Assembly (NCBI GenBank): GCA_020881235.1
Contig: JAJIYK010000083.1
Span: forward strand, 1-33,960
Length of the DNA stretch: 33,960 bases
Direction of reading: 5' to 3'
Source: Rickettsia endosymbiont of Oxypoda opaca
Lineage (GTDB): Bacteria > Pseudomonadota > Alphaproteobacteria > Rickettsiales > Rickettsiaceae
In this document: piece by piece, positions 16,632 through 26,138 of the stretch
Layout: each line of letters opens with the position of its first letter
How positions within the stretch are numbered: position 1 is the first letter of the stretch
Notes under the pieces: generated by a model
Told to the model about the DNA's origin: nothing
Database searches by the model: none
The model's input: only the letters and a program-made list of their open reading frames with translations
Made by a program: the position numbers and the translations under genes

Positions 16632-18404
16632 TTAAACAAATCCATTAACTTGATGCTCCCAAAGTTCCTTAAACTTACCTTTTTCCTTACGAATAAGTTC
16701 TGCAAAAGTACCGCTTTCAACAATATCCCCTTTATCCATAACAATAATTCTATCCATATGTTTAATGGTAGATAATCTATGGGCTATAGCAATTATAGTC
16801 ACATTCTCAATATCGAGCATTGTATTAATAGATTTTTGTATTTCTTGCTCAGTATGACTATCAAGGCTTGAAGTTGCTTCATCTAAAATCAAGATCGGGG
16901 CGTTTTTAAGAATAGCCCGGGCAATTGCTATTCGCTGCCTTTGCCCCCCGCTTAGCTTTATACCTCTCTCACCGACTACTGTGTTATATTTTTCCGGTAA
17001 CCCATCGATAAATTCATGGATGTTTGCCGCTTTTGCCGCATTTTCTATTTCATGTTGCGTAGCATTTTCTTTGGCATAACCAATATTTTCGCCAATTGAA
17101 CGATGAAAAAGCATGATATCTTGGGGAATTAATGATATTTGCGTTCGCAAACTATCAGAGGAGGTATCGTAGAGACTTTGGTTATCGATGATAATATCCC
17201 CATTTGTTGCTTTAAAATTTTTCAATAATAATGCAATCAAAGTAGACTTACCGGCACCGGAATGTCCAACAATACCTATTTTTTCACCGGCTTTAATATG
17301 TAAATTAAGGCACTCAAATACCTTACTGCCATCTTTATAAGCAAAAGATATTTCTTTAAATATAATCTCTCCTTTAGAAATTTTTAATTCCGTGGCATTT
17401 TCTTTATCTATGGTATCTTGCGGGGTTTGCATGATTGTAAAGCTCGAGCGAAAAGCGGCAACATCTTCCAAAAAGTCTTTAACTGCCATAGTAGCATGCC
17501 AAGAATTTTCAGCAAATAAAAAAGTGAGTGACATAATAAAAGCAATATCACCAATGCTAATTTCACCTAAATTACGCAAATAAATTACATATACAAATAT
17601 CCCTACCAAATATACCCAATACACCAGGGATAGTATTATAGAGATGATTAGATCATATTTATAATATTTAATCGCTAAAGGATTATGTACGTTGAGGTAA
17701 TAATCGTCTATTTTATTTAATTCTCGCTTTTTTGCGGCAAATGAAAAAATAGTAAAGATATTACTAATACAATCAGCTACTATACCAAATAAATCATACC
17801 AAGCATCTTGTCTAGCTTGCTCCATTTTAGCAAGTCTAGTAAAAAACCGCAATGCAAGCAGTAAATAAGTGACGGTAAAGGCCATAATAACAGTAAATAT
17901 TTTGATATTAATAAAGGCAAGTGCAATACCGGAAAACAACGTAATAAGTAGAGGTTGGCTTAATTTATATTCAATTGCTTGGTGCATTTTATAATAATTA
18001 TCACCTATGCCACGTATTCTTCCTACTATGGAGCCGGAAAGATTATTTTGAAAATAAATGTACGGCAAATTAAAACAGTGATTACATATTTTATTCATCA
18101 TATCTTGAAAAACATAAGGCATGGCTTTAAGCTGGGCAAAATTGTGAGCACGCCAAGCTCCATCTAGTATAACCTGTGCCATTATAAACCACGTTACCGG
18201 TTTATAACTTTGTGCAAATGTAATTTGCTCATTTTGAGTAAATAAATCAAGTAAAAGCTTTACGGCATAGTTATATATAATAGGATGAGTGCTACTTGCG
18301 AACGGTGCAATCATCATAACAAGATATAGATGTTTATACGGCTTTATAACAGACCATAAAAAAGGGATGGGGTTGGTTTTTGTAGGTTTACTCTGGGAAC
18401 TCAT
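16632..18404 (-). CDS. ABC exporter half-transporter (permease-ATPase fusion)
   Basis: This 590-residue protein has an N-terminal ABC exporter membrane domain (about six helices, residues ~25-320) fused to a C-terminal ATPase. The ATPase carries Walker A GHSGAGKST (380-388), signature LSGGQRQR (484-491), Walker B ILILDEATSS at about 505, and the H-loop AHRLST. Such half-transporters work as homodimers in the inner membrane and export lipids, peptides or drugs. It belongs to the broad MsbA/MDR-like group; the membrane part is not close enough to call it MsbA. The gene is monocistronic, reading away from a 614-bp gap. The start at 18404 (MSSQSKPTKTNPIPFLW) precedes the first helix at a normal distance. 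Confidence 0.9.
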   Translation of the reverse strand: MSSQSKPTKTNPIPFLWSVIKPYKHLYLVMMIAPFASSTHPIIYNYAVKLLLDLFTQNEQITFAQSYKPVTWFIMAQVILDGAWRAHNFAQLKAMPYVFQDMMNKICNHCFNLPYIYFQNNLSGSIVGRIRGIGDNYYKMHQAIEYKLSQPLLITLFSGIALAFINIKIFTVIMAFTVTYLLLALRFFTRLAKMEQARQDAWYDLFGIVADCISNIFTIFSFAAKKRELNKIDDYYLNVHNPLAIKYYKYDLIISIILSLVYWVYLVGIFVYVIYLRNLGEISIGDIAFIMSLTFLFAENSWHATMAVKDFLEDVAAFRSSFTIMQTPQDTIDKENATELKISKGEIIFKEISFAYKDGSKVFECLNLHIKAGEKIGIVGHSGAGKSTLIALLLKNFKATNGDIIIDNQSLYDTSSDSLRTQISLIPQDIMLFHRSIGENIGYAKENATQHEIENAAKAANIHEFIDGLPEKYNTVVGERGIKLSGGQRQRIAIARAILKNAPILILDEATSSLDSHTEQEIQKSINTMLDIENVTIIAIAHRLSTIKHMDRIIVMDKGDIVESGTFAELIRKEKGKFKELWEHQVNGFV

Positions 18405-18466
18405 AAAATATATTTGTTTAGTAACTAACCATAATATATATTAAAGTTAAATTTTTAAATGATTTT

Positions 18467-18600
18467 ATGAAAATATTTATGGCTATTACTGAAGGATTAG
18501 ATGACTTAGAAAAAAATAATATACATGAACATAAAAATGTTTTTGATAGTTTAAAGACGAAAATCAATGAGCATAGTTGTTGCAAGGCTCGAAAATTAAT
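18467..18600 (+). pseudogene. Possible small gene whose 3' end is lost to a repeat
   Basis: An open frame starts with ATG at 18467 and reads MKIFMAITEGLDDLEKNNI then HEHKNVFDSLKTKINEHS. It then runs directly into repeat sequence (TTGTTGCAAGGCTCG at 18576) and continues as repeat-type peptide until a stop not far downstream. The unique part of ~37 residues is charged and helical and shows no family match. I read it as the 5' remnant of a gene cut by the element, or a spurious frame; the exact end is uncertain. Confidence 0.25.
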
Positions 18601-18798
18601 AAAAACTCCGTCATTGCGAAGCCACGAAGTGGCTGTGGCAATCTAGTTTTTGTCATACTGAACTTGTTTCAGCATCCCTTGAAAAAGATCCTGAAATAAA
18701 TTCAGGATTACTATTATTTTCTGGATTGCCACGTCGGTATTACGTACCTCCTCGCAATGACGGCATTTTTTGCAACATTTCGAGCCATGCAACAACGC
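18574..18798. repeat. Type-C/type-E composite palindromic element left of the helicase operon
   Basis: The element is framed by GTTGTTGCAAGGCTCG (18575) and CGAGCCATGCAACAACGC (18781-18798). The core begins CGTCATTGCGAAGCCACGAA and ends CTCCTCGCAATGACGG; a type-E unit (CTTGTTTCAGCATCC...CCTGAAATAAATTCAGGA) lies within it. Orientation is the same as the element at 23611-23830 on the other side of the operon. The rest of the 614-bp gap (18799-18970) holds no convincing gene. Confidence 0.8.
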
Positions 18799-18971
18799 TC
18801 CCAACCGTAAGCAAAAATAATACCCTTAAAACTCGTGTCTTGCCGGCACAGATACAACGCCAGGGATTAAAAGTTGAATTGCAACTAATCCATTCTAATA
18901 AAAAGCTTTATCTTTAGAAAATTTTACCCTATTTTTATGTAAGGAGTTTTAAGCGTCAAGGCTTAAAAAAA

Positions 18972-19001
18972 TTGAATTGCTTTGTAGAAAAGCAATGTCA
19001 A
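18972..19001 (+). promoter_or_regulatory. Hairpin in the leader of the helicase-nuclease gene
   Basis: The arms TTGA-ATTGCTTT (18972-18983) and AAAGCAAT-(G)-TCAA (18989-19001) pair over 12 bp with a 5-nt loop and one bulged G. The hairpin ends just before the ribosome binding site (GGGAG, ~19009-19013) of the ATG at 19018. No U-tract follows, so it is not a terminator. It could be an operator or an RNA element that gates translation. Confidence 0.4.
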
Positions 19002-19017
19002 ACAGGAATGGGAGCAA

Positions 19018-22000
19018 ATGACGATATCGGTATCAGCAAAACAAGAAGCTCAACCAAAAGGGGTCATACCGTTTGTAACGGAAGTGGCTCGTTACTTCAT
19101 GGACTTCTTGGAAACCGATTTTCATAAAGTTAAAAATCCTAAACGTCATATCCAGCATCGCAACAGCAATAACCTGCAAGTTTGCATAAATCTTAACAAA
19201 TACAAAAAATACACCTCACTAGTGTGGAAAGTCATTAGAAGCGGCTTTGAAGACGGCACTCTCAACGAGCTTAAGCGTGGTATACATACCACCACTATTC
19301 CTCAATCTCTCCTGCAGCTAGTGCAAGACCAAATCGCTGCGATTAAGTCAGAAGAAGTTGAGACGGTTATAAAACTATTCCACAATGAAATAGAGTTAGG
19401 GATATCCAAAAGCCCTAACGATACCACCGCTGCCGTAACCTTTGCACTTGACGGCATTGCCCGAGTCATTCGTGAAAACTTCCTTGCCTCTTTCGTGGAG
19501 AAAATTCGAGAGCCGTTAGATAAAATCCGCACGACTACGATTGATTCCGTATATCAAATTGAGGAAGAATGCACTGACATTTTAATACACTCACTGGAAG
19601 ATGCGGTGTCTTCGATCATCAACCGGATTAGTTTAGGAAAAGAGATCGAGACTGAGCAATCGCTAGAGCGGGTTTTTGAACTTAAGGACGTGCAAAATAA
19701 GTTAGAAAGCTTTTTTAAGGGTTTTGCTTCCGGCGACTTATTTTTTGAAGTTTCTGAACTGGTCAATAATAAGAGCCTTATGGAAAAGCAGGAATTTTAC
19801 TTATATTTCTGTGATATCAGCTATAATAAAAAAACTTACCCGCTATTTTATATTCCCATTCAGATACAGAAAAGCACGGAATATTGTACCTTTAGTTTTG
19901 ATTCTCTCTTATATGTGAACAAAAAAGCGGTGCAATTTATAGCACAGAATCACAACGCTGCAGTTGACCGTAAAGGCTCTCTGGGTGCATTTGCCGAACG
20001 CATTATTTACCTTGCAGAAAAACGCCGATATCTGATGAAAGAAATTGACTTGGCACTTAAGGAAGCAATCAATTATTTTGGGCTAACTCCTTACATTAAT
20101 ATTAACAGTCCGGAACGCCAAGTTGCTAAGGGGCGGGGTTTGCAGATTACAAATAGTTGCTATCTCGGTTTATTTGATAAATCAGACGAATCCTTAGTAA
20201 ATGATTATGAAGAAGTTTTTCAGAAGTTAAATGGCGGTGATAACGTTTTAGCTGCCGCCTTTCAATCGATGGTGGATGATTTTATTACAAACAACCCTGT
20301 CTCAGTGATAGCCGAAATTGAACATGATTGGGATAATACTGAGCTGAACGAAAAGCTGGTTTATGCTAGCCCTGTCCCGCTGAATGAAGAGCAAAGGCAG
20401 ATTCTTCATGCTCTAAATAAAAAGCACTGTAAATATATCACGGTGGAAGGTCCGCCGGGTACGGGTAAAAGCCACACTATTACGGCGATAGCATGCAATG
20501 CTATTCTTAAAAATCAGTCCATTTTGGTGCTTTCCGATAAGAAAGAAGCACTGGACGTAGTAGAAGATAAAATCACTGAAACTATGAATAAAGTGAGGTT
20601 AGATAGCGAGTTTCAAAATCCTATTTTACGGCTTGGACGGGGAAGTAATACCTACTCAAAAATCCTTTCCACCACCTCAATGGAACGCATCAAGGAGCAT
20701 TACAAAGCGGTTAAGAACGAATACAAAAAACTTGAAACCAATATTGAACGGTCAGTATCGAATCTGAAAAATCAGATCGGCAACACCGTTACCGCTTACG
20801 AAAAAATCAAGCTGAAAGAAATTGCTGAATTCATCGAACTAGAAAGCCGGATTACCAAAGCGGAAAACTTACCCCTGGATCTGATGGAGTTACACGGTGA
20901 CCGGCTTTTGGAAGATAGTTTAGTTAATCTCCGAGCGGAAATGCTGAAATTGAAGGATAAGCTTAACGACTCGCAAAGTAGGCTGGTGAATCTTTTTAAG
21001 AATTTTTACCCTAACGATAGAAGCGTAACCGCATTCCGGCATTTCATTACCTTCATGGCTATTGTTGAGGATTTACGCATCAAGGCAAATAGCCAGCTGG
21101 AGCATATTGCTAAAATTCGCAATCCTTCTACTGATGGGTTAGCTGCTTTGGAAAACTACATAACGAAATGCGAGCAGTTTAAAGCAAGTTGGTTCAGGTT
21201 TTTATTCAAAGGAAGACAGATTGCGGCACTAAATGAGCAATTAGGTGCAAAATTGGCTAATGATTTTATCGCACCACATACGCAGTTAGAGCAGCTGAAA
21301 AGCATTGCTGAACTGTTTAGAATTTGCAAGCAGCTGAAAGAGGCACAAGAAATAGCTAGCGGCTTTGAGTTTACGCAGGATTTCAATAAAAGCGTTCACC
21401 AGTTACTTACACTCAATTTGCCTCTGACAACGGCGACTGAACGCAAAGATTTATTAGATTCTATTTCCGATATCGTGGCACGCCTTAATCAGCATAGCAA
21501 AACTGCTGCAAATATAGGTGCGGAAAGCAGCAATATTTTTAGCTTTACTGACAACACCCTTACTGAATATCCCGAAACGGAGTTTAAGGAGCTAGCAAGA
21601 TATCTTTACCTAAAAAATGCTCTACATGATCACTTTAACAAAATCCCTGAACATAATTACATAGCGGAAAAGAAAACGATTGAAGAACTCGTTACCACGC
21701 AGATGACCTATAAAATGGATGAGCGTGTGGTTAATTTCTTTGAAAACCACAAGAATGATGCTAAAACGCTGTCCGGCGTGATTTCTAAAAAGCAACGCTT
21801 TGATAAAAACAGCTTTGATAAGCTTAAAAAATCCTTCCCCTGTATCCTTGCCAATATTAGGGATTTTGCTCAATATATACCGCTGGAATCGGAAATTTTT
21901 GATTTAGTGATTTTAGACGAAGCTTCACAGGTTAGCATTGCTCAAGCATTTCCGGCTTTGCTGCGTGGCAAAAAAATTATTGTTCTCGGCGATAAAAAGC

Positions 22001-23280
22001 AGTTTAGCAATGTTAAATCCAACCAAGCACGTTCTGACACCAATCGAGAATATCTTAACCGCTTGCGTGATGTTTTTGTAGAAACGATTTCGAACGAATC
22101 CGCTAAACTTGAACGCCTTAGCAAATTCAATATCAAAACTTCCGTTCTCGAATTTTTTGAGCATATTAGTAATTATAACATCATGCTTAAAAAGCATTTT
22201 CGGGGTTATCGGGAATTAATTTCATATTCCAGTAAGTATTTTTACGGTGATAACCTACAAGCGGTTAAAATACGTGCCACGCCGATAGAAAGCACAATCC
22301 GCTTTAACTTTATTGAGCATGACGGACGCATTGAACTAATTGAAAATAGCAATCAGCTTGAGCGTGAGGCAATTATTGCCGAAATTGAGCGTATTGCTCG
22401 GGAGGAGCCTAATCGCTCGATCGGCATTATTACTCCGCACACTAACCAGCAAAAATTACTGGTAGACGCATTTTCAAAGCATCCGGATAATGAGCATTTT
22501 GTCAAACAGCATAAGTTAAAAATTATGACGTTTGACACATGCCAAGGGGAGGAGCGTGATATTATCCTTTATTCGATGGTGGCAAGTGCCGTGTCAGATA
22601 AGCTTTGGGGTATTTTCATTAAAGATCGCACTAGCGTAGAGCTTGAAGAAGGCGGGACAATCAAATTGCAGCGTCTAAATGTCGGCTTCAGCCGTGCGAA
22701 AGAACGCATGGATTTTTACTTGAGCAAGCCGCTTGAAGATTACACCGGCTCAATCGGCGAAGCATTACGACACTATCAAAAAACCTGTGAGGAAGCTAAA
22801 CACCTGCCGAATTCGGAAAGCACCGATTCACGCTCACCGATGGAAAAGAAAGTGCTGCACTGGATACAAGAAACGGCATTTTTCAAGACCAATAAAGCCG
22901 TTATTGAACTGCACACGCAATTTCCTCTGGGCAAATATATTAAGCAGCTAGATAAACGCTACTCGCACCCGACCTTTGTGGTGGATTTCTTACTTGTTTA
23001 CCTAGATGCGGAAAATAAGCAACATAAAATCATTATTGAATATGACGGGTTTGAATTCCACTTCCAAGATTTTTCTTTAGTGAATGAGTTTAATTATGAT
23101 GAATATCACACGGAAAAGCACGTTTACCGTGAAAAGGTGCTGGAAAGTTACGGCTATAATTTCCTAAGGCTAAACCGCTTTAACGTAGGCAAAGACCCTG
23201 TGGCAACGTTGAGCCTTCGCCTAGAGGGTCTTATAAAAAAAAACCTGTGGCAACCACTCAATAGTTACCGAAATTCATAA
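19018..23280 (+). CDS. Large SF1 (UPF1/DNA2-type) helicase with C-terminal PD-(D/E)XK nuclease, candidate defence protein
   Basis: This is a 1420-residue superfamily 1B helicase-nuclease. The first ~460 residues match no family I know. Helicase motifs follow: Walker A GPPGTGKSHT (478-487), a ~370-residue insertion rich in coiled coil, motif II LVILDEASQ with DEAS at 967-970, motif III GDKKQ (991-995), motif V QGEE (1176-1179) and motif VI NVGFSRAKE (1221-1229). The C-terminus (~1270-1420) is a DUF559/Vsr-like nuclease: VDFLL with Asp1323, IIIEYDG with Glu1341 and Asp1343, and His1348. Helicase-plus-Vsr/DUF559 proteins are known from antiviral defence systems. The frame is intact and all catalytic motifs are kept. 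Codons such as CGG, CCG and CTG are more frequent than in the neighbours, which suggests transfer. It is probably co-transcribed with the zinc-ribbon gene 28 bp downstream. Confidence 0.85.
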   Translation: MTISVSAKQEAQPKGVIPFVTEVARYFMDFLETDFHKVKNPKRHIQHRNSNNLQVCINLNKYKKYTSLVWKVIRSGFEDGTLNELKRGIHTTTIPQSLLQLVQDQIAAIKSEEVETVIKLFHNEIELGISKSPNDTTAAVTFALDGIARVIRENFLASFVEKIREPLDKIRTTTIDSVYQIEEECTDILIHSLEDAVSSIINRISLGKEIETEQSLERVFELKDVQNKLESFFKGFASGDLFFEVSELVNNKSLMEKQEFYLYFCDISYNKKTYPLFYIPIQIQKSTEYCTFSFDSLLYVNKKAVQFIAQNHNAAVDRKGSLGAFAERIIYLAEKRRYLMKEIDLALKEAINYFGLTPYININSPERQVAKGRGLQITNSCYLGLFDKSDESLVNDYEEVFQKLNGGDNVLAAAFQSMVDDFITNNPVSVIAEIEHDWDNTELNEKLVYASPVPLNEEQRQILHALNKKHCKYITVEGPPGTGKSHTITAIACNAILKNQSILVLSDKKEALDVVEDKITETMNKVRLDSEFQNPILRLGRGSNTYSKILSTTSMERIKEHYKAVKNEYKKLETNIERSVSNLKNQIGNTVTAYEKIKLKEIAEFIELESRITKAENLPLDLMELHGDRLLEDSLVNLRAEMLKLKDKLNDSQSRLVNLFKNFYPNDRSVTAFRHFITFMAIVEDLRIKANSQLEHIAKIRNPSTDGLAALENYITKCEQFKASWFRFLFKGRQIAALNEQLGAKLANDFIAPHTQLEQLKSIAELFRICKQLKEAQEIASGFEFTQDFNKSVHQLLTLNLPLTTATERKDLLDSISDIVARLNQHSKTAANIGAESSNIFSFTDNTLTEYPETEFKELARYLYLKNALHDHFNKIPEHNYIAEKKTIEELVTTQMTYKMDERVVNFFENHKNDAKTLSGVISKKQRFDKNSFDKLKKSFPCILANIRDFAQYIPLESEIFDLVILDEASQVSIAQAFPALLRGKKIIVLGDKKQFSNVKSNQARSDTNREYLNRLRDVFVETISNESAKLERLSKFNIKTSVLEFFEHISNYNIMLKKHFRGYRELISYSSKYFYGDNLQAVKIRATPIESTIRFNFIEHDGRIELIENSNQLEREAIIAEIERIAREEPNRSIGIITPHTNQQKLLVDAFSKHPDNEHFVKQHKLKIMTFDTCQGEERDIILYSMVASAVSDKLWGIFIKDRTSVELEEGGTIKLQRLNVGFSRAKERMDFYLSKPLEDYTGSIGEALRHYQKTCEEAKHLPNSESTDSRSPMEKKVLHWIQETAFFKTNKAVIELHTQFPLGKYIKQLDKRYSHPTFVVDFLLVYLDAENKQHKIIIEYDGFEFHFQDFSLVNEFNYDEYHTEKHVYREKVLESYGYNFLRLNRFNVGKDPVATLSLRLEGLIKKNLWQPLNSYRNS

Positions 23281-23308
23281 AAACATAGATGCCCTTCAAA
23301 GCGGCTGT

Positions 23309-23563
23309 ATGAAGGAATGTCCGCAATGCAAAAAGGTAAAGGAACGGGACGATTTTAGAGATAGGAAACTTCGCACCGGCTATGGTCGTTTCTGCAACAA
23401 ATGTAAAGGAGGGAAAGAGTCCAAGCCTAGTAAACAGGTGCTTAGGAATGTGAAATGCCCGCACTGTAATTCTGCAATGATTGTACGAGAAAGAAGGTGG
23501 GATAAAAACAAATTTTACGGATGTTCACGCTTTCCGCAATGTAGAGGAACACGACATTATTGA
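23309..23563 (+). CDS. Two-zinc-ribbon small protein with topoisomerase-type finger
   Basis: This 84-residue protein is built of two zinc-binding modules. The first has C4xxC7...C29xxC32 (MKECPQCKKVKERDDFRDRK...RFCNKC), like the ribbon found at the N-terminus of HNH-nuclease and phage proteins. The second has C50xxC53...C72...C78 (VKCPHCNSAMIVRERRWDKN, then KFYGCSRFPQCRGTR), the C4 finger found at the C-terminus of type IA topoisomerases and in nuclease-associated proteins. No catalytic domain is present, so it likely binds DNA or RNA. The start at 23309 is 28 bp after the helicase-nuclease stop codon with no promoter visible, which makes it the second gene of that operon. It may be a substrate-recognition partner, or the remnant of a longer gene. 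Confidence 0.75.
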   Translation: MKECPQCKKVKERDDFRDRKLRTGYGRFCNKCKGGKESKPSKQVLRNVKCPHCNSAMIVRERRWDKNKFYGCSRFPQCRGTRHY

Positions 23564-23610
23564 GATTCCTTTAGTGCTGAAACAGGCATTTTCTATTTCG
23601 TCAAATTACT

Positions 23611-23830
23611 GGCGTTGTTGCAGAACTCCTGGAATCGTCATGGCGAGGCGGTCTTGTTGCATGGATACCCTAAACGTCATTGCGAGCGACTGAAAGGAGC
23701 GTGGCAATCTAGAAAATAATAAATTTTATAGCATTTTTTGCTGTTTTTTTTCCTAGATTGCCACGTCGGCATAAATGCCTCCTCGCAATGACGGGTTTTT
23801 TGTAATGGTTCCGATCCACGCAACAATGCC
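23611..23830. repeat. Type-C palindromic element right of the helicase operon
   Basis: A first frame end GGCGTTGTTGCAG (23611) is followed by a second (TTGTTGCATGGATACC, 23656). The core starts CGTCATTGCGAGCGACTGAA and ends CCTCCTCGCAATGACGG; the closing end is CCACGCAACAATGCC (23816-23830). About 75 bp of the left half are almost identical to the element at 10650-10730. The 381-bp gap before thrS otherwise contains only the thrS promoter region. Confidence 0.85.
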
Positions 23831-23884
23831 AACCCGCTCTGAAATTTCTGTACCTTAATTCTTTTAAATAAATATAAAATACGT

Positions 23885-23916
23885 TATAATTTACAGCGTC
23901 ATTTATAAATGGCGTT
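23885..23916 (+). promoter_or_regulatory. Candidate thrS promoter -10 and leader hairpin
   Basis: A consensus -10 TATAAT stands at 23885-23890, 54 bp before the thrS ATG. The matching -35 is poor (AT-rich sequence near 23862). Just after it, GCGTCATT-TATA-AATGGCGT (23896-23915) can form a short hairpin with one G-T pair at the expected transcript start. No T-box features are present. Confidence 0.4.
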
Positions 23917-23943
23917 AAATAACAAATTATAAGTTATAAAATA

Positions 23944-25854
23944 ATGATTAATATTACTTTTCCTGATGGAAATTCCAAGCAATTTGAAAAAAATATTAGT
24001 GCTTTTGAGGTAGCAAATAAAATTTCTACTTCTTTAGCAAAACAAGCAATGATTGCTGAAATAAATGGTGAGTTAAAAGATTTAAGTACTATAATCAATA
24101 CTGACTGTAAATTAAAAATTTTAACCGCTAAAGATCCTGAATGTCTTGAGATAATAAGGCACGACGCAGCACATTTAACAGCCGAAGCGGTGAAAGAATT
24201 ATTTCCGGAAACGCAAGTAACAATCGGTCCAGCAATTGAAAATGGCTATTATTACGATTTTGCACGAGATAAGCCGTTTACCACGGAAGATTTGGTAAAA
24301 ATAGAAGCCAAAATGCAGGAAATTGTCAAAAGAAGTGAACAGGTTACTCGTGAGCTGTGGGATCGTGATAAGGCAGTAGAGTTTTTTAAGTCAATAGGTG
24401 AGTATTATAAAGCGGAAATTATTGCCTCAATTCCAAGCGATGAGGCTATAAGCCTTTATCGGCAAGGTAATTTTATTGATTTATGTCGAGGTCCGCATGC
24501 TCCTTCAACAGGTTTTGTCAAGCATTTTAAGTTAATGAAAGTTGCAGGTGCTTACTGGCGTGGTGACAGTCGTAACCCCATGTTACAGCGTATTTACGGC
24601 ACTGCATGGTCTACAAAAGAGCAGCTAGATAGCTACCTTTATATGCTGGAAGAAGCAGAAAAACGTGATCATAGAAAGCTAGGAAAAGAGTTAGATTTAT
24701 TTCACTTCCAAGAGGAAGCTCAAGGAATGGTATTTTGGCATGATAAAGGCTTTAATATTTATACTATTATTGAGCAATATATCAGAAGAAAGATTAAAAA
24801 AGCCGGTTACATAGAGGTTAAAACACCTGTTTTAGTCGATAAAAGCCTTTGGGAAGCTTCGGGGCATTGGGAGAAATTTAGAGAAGATATGTTTGCCTTA
24901 GAAGCAGAAGATAAAACTTTAGCCTTAAAGCCGATGAATTGCCCTTGCCATGTACAAATTTTTAAGCAAGGTATTAAAAGCTATCGTGATTTGCCTTTGC
25001 GTATGTCTGAGTTTGGTTTATGCCATAGAAATGAAGCATCAGGTGCTTTACACGGGCTTATGAGAGTTAGAAGCTTTGCCCAGGATGATGCTCATATTTT
25101 TTGTACTGAAGAGCAAATTACTAGTGAAACAGTAAGTTTTTGTAAGTTACTGACGGAAATATATAAAGATTTCGGTTTTACTGAATTTAAAATTAAATTT
25201 TCGGATCGTCCTGTAGTTAGAGCCGGTAGTGATGAGGTTTGGGACAAGGCGGAAAATGCTTTAAAAGAAGCGGTAAAAAAGGCGGGCTATTTATATACTC
25301 TAAATCCGGGAGACGGAGCATTTTATGGACCAAAACTTGAATTTATTTTAACTGATGCAATAGGGCGTGAATGGCAATGTGGCACGCTGCAGGTTGATTT
25401 TGTTATGCCGGAGCGTTTAGACGCTAATTATATTGCGGCAAGCGGTGAAAAAAAGAGACCGGTTATGCTTCATCGAGCCGTTATAGGTACTTTTGAGCGC
25501 TTTATCGGTATTTTAATCGAAGAATATGCCGGTCGTTTTCCGCTTTGGCTTGCTCCCGTTCAAGTAGCAATTGCTACTATTACTAGCGATTTAAATGACT
25601 ATGCCCTTGAGGTGCAAAAAACTTTAATTAACAATAATATAAGGGCAGATATCAATATTTCGCCTGATAAAATTAACTATAAGATTCGAGAATTTTCTAA
25701 TCAAAAAGTACCGTTAATCGCCGTAATAGGTAAGCAGGAAATGGAAAATAACACTGTAACGATCAGGAAACTCGGCGTAGAAGCTCAGGAAATTTTGACT
25801 ATAGAGCAGTTAGTGCAGTTAGTAAAAGAAGAGAATGCTAAATATTTGGGATAG
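23944..25854 (+). CDS. thrS: Threonyl-tRNA synthetase
   Basis: ThrS charges tRNA-Thr in the cytoplasm. At 636 residues it has the full bacterial architecture: TGS domain (1-60), editing domain with the HxxxH metal motif (HDAAH, 73-77) and the DLCRGPH stretch, a class II catalytic core with motif 2 ([19 protein letters not shown]), zinc ligands including the cysteine of MNCPCHVQ, and motif 3 ([15 protein letters not shown]), then the anticodon-binding domain ([10 protein letters not shown] onwards). All key residues are present and the frame is clean. It is monocistronic and bounded by palindromic elements on both sides. Confidence 0.97.
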   Translation: MINITFPDGNSKQFEKNISAFEVANKISTSLAKQAMIAEINGELKDLSTIINTDCKLKILTAKDPECLEIIRHDAAHLTAEAVKELFPETQVTIGPAIENGYYYDFARDKPFTTEDLVKIEAKMQEIVKRSEQVTRELWDRDKAVEFFKSIGEYYKAEIIASIPSDEAISLYRQGNFIDLCRGPHAPSTGFVKHFKLMKVAGAYWRGDSRNPMLQRIYGTAWSTKEQLDSYLYMLEEAEKRDHRKLGKELDLFHFQEEAQGMVFWHDKGFNIYTIIEQYIRRKIKKAGYIEVKTPVLVDKSLWEASGHWEKFREDMFALEAEDKTLALKPMNCPCHVQIFKQGIKSYRDLPLRMSEFGLCHRNEASGALHGLMRVRSFAQDDAHIFCTEEQITSETVSFCKLLTEIYKDFGFTEFKIKFSDRPVVRAGSDEVWDKAENALKEAVKKAGYLYTLNPGDGAFYGPKLEFILTDAIGREWQCGTLQVDFVMPERLDANYIAASGEKKRPVMLHRAVIGTFERFIGILIEEYAGRFPLWLAPVQVAIATITSDLNDYALEVQKTLINNNIRADINISPDKINYKIREFSNQKVPLIAVIGKQEMENNTVTIRKLGVEAQEILTIEQLVQLVKEENAKYLG

Positions 25855-25863
25855 GGTAACCGT

Positions 25864-26093
25864 GTGGCATTGTTGTGTGGATACCCTAACCGTCATTGCG
25901 AGGAGGTACTACGTGCCGACGTGGCAATCCAGTTTAATATATTTTTATGCTAAACTTGCCACCTATATAAATTTTTTGGCATTCTAATTAAATCCCTCAT
26001 TGCATTCGGGATAGCCTGGATTGCCACGCCGCTTGCAGCGGCTCGCAATGACGGATTTTTATTAATTTCTCGAGCCATGCAACAACACCAACG
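25864..26093. repeat. Type-C palindromic element between thrS and addB
   Basis: The element is framed by GGCATTGTTGTGTGGATACC (25866) and CGAGCCATGCAACAACACC (26071-26089). The core starts CGTCATTGCGAGGAGGTACT, with GTGGCAATCCAG, a long AT-rich middle, then CTGGATTGCCACGCCGCTTG and CTCGCAATGACGG. The middle (~25933-26010) is longer than in other type-C copies and may hold extra inserted sequence. No gene is visible. Confidence 0.8.
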
Positions 26094-26138
26094 CCCCTTG
26101 CAATAACGTGGGAAGTATGTACATTATAAAAAAAACCC

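Noticed and set aside
18726..18917. 63-residue frame starting with TTG inside a repeat
   Set aside because: The first half is repeat peptide; the tail has no recognisable family and no start signal of its own.
23481..23693. 70-residue frame overlapping the zinc-ribbon gene
   Set aside because: It is out of frame with the well-supported two-zinc-ribbon gene and ends in repeat sequence.
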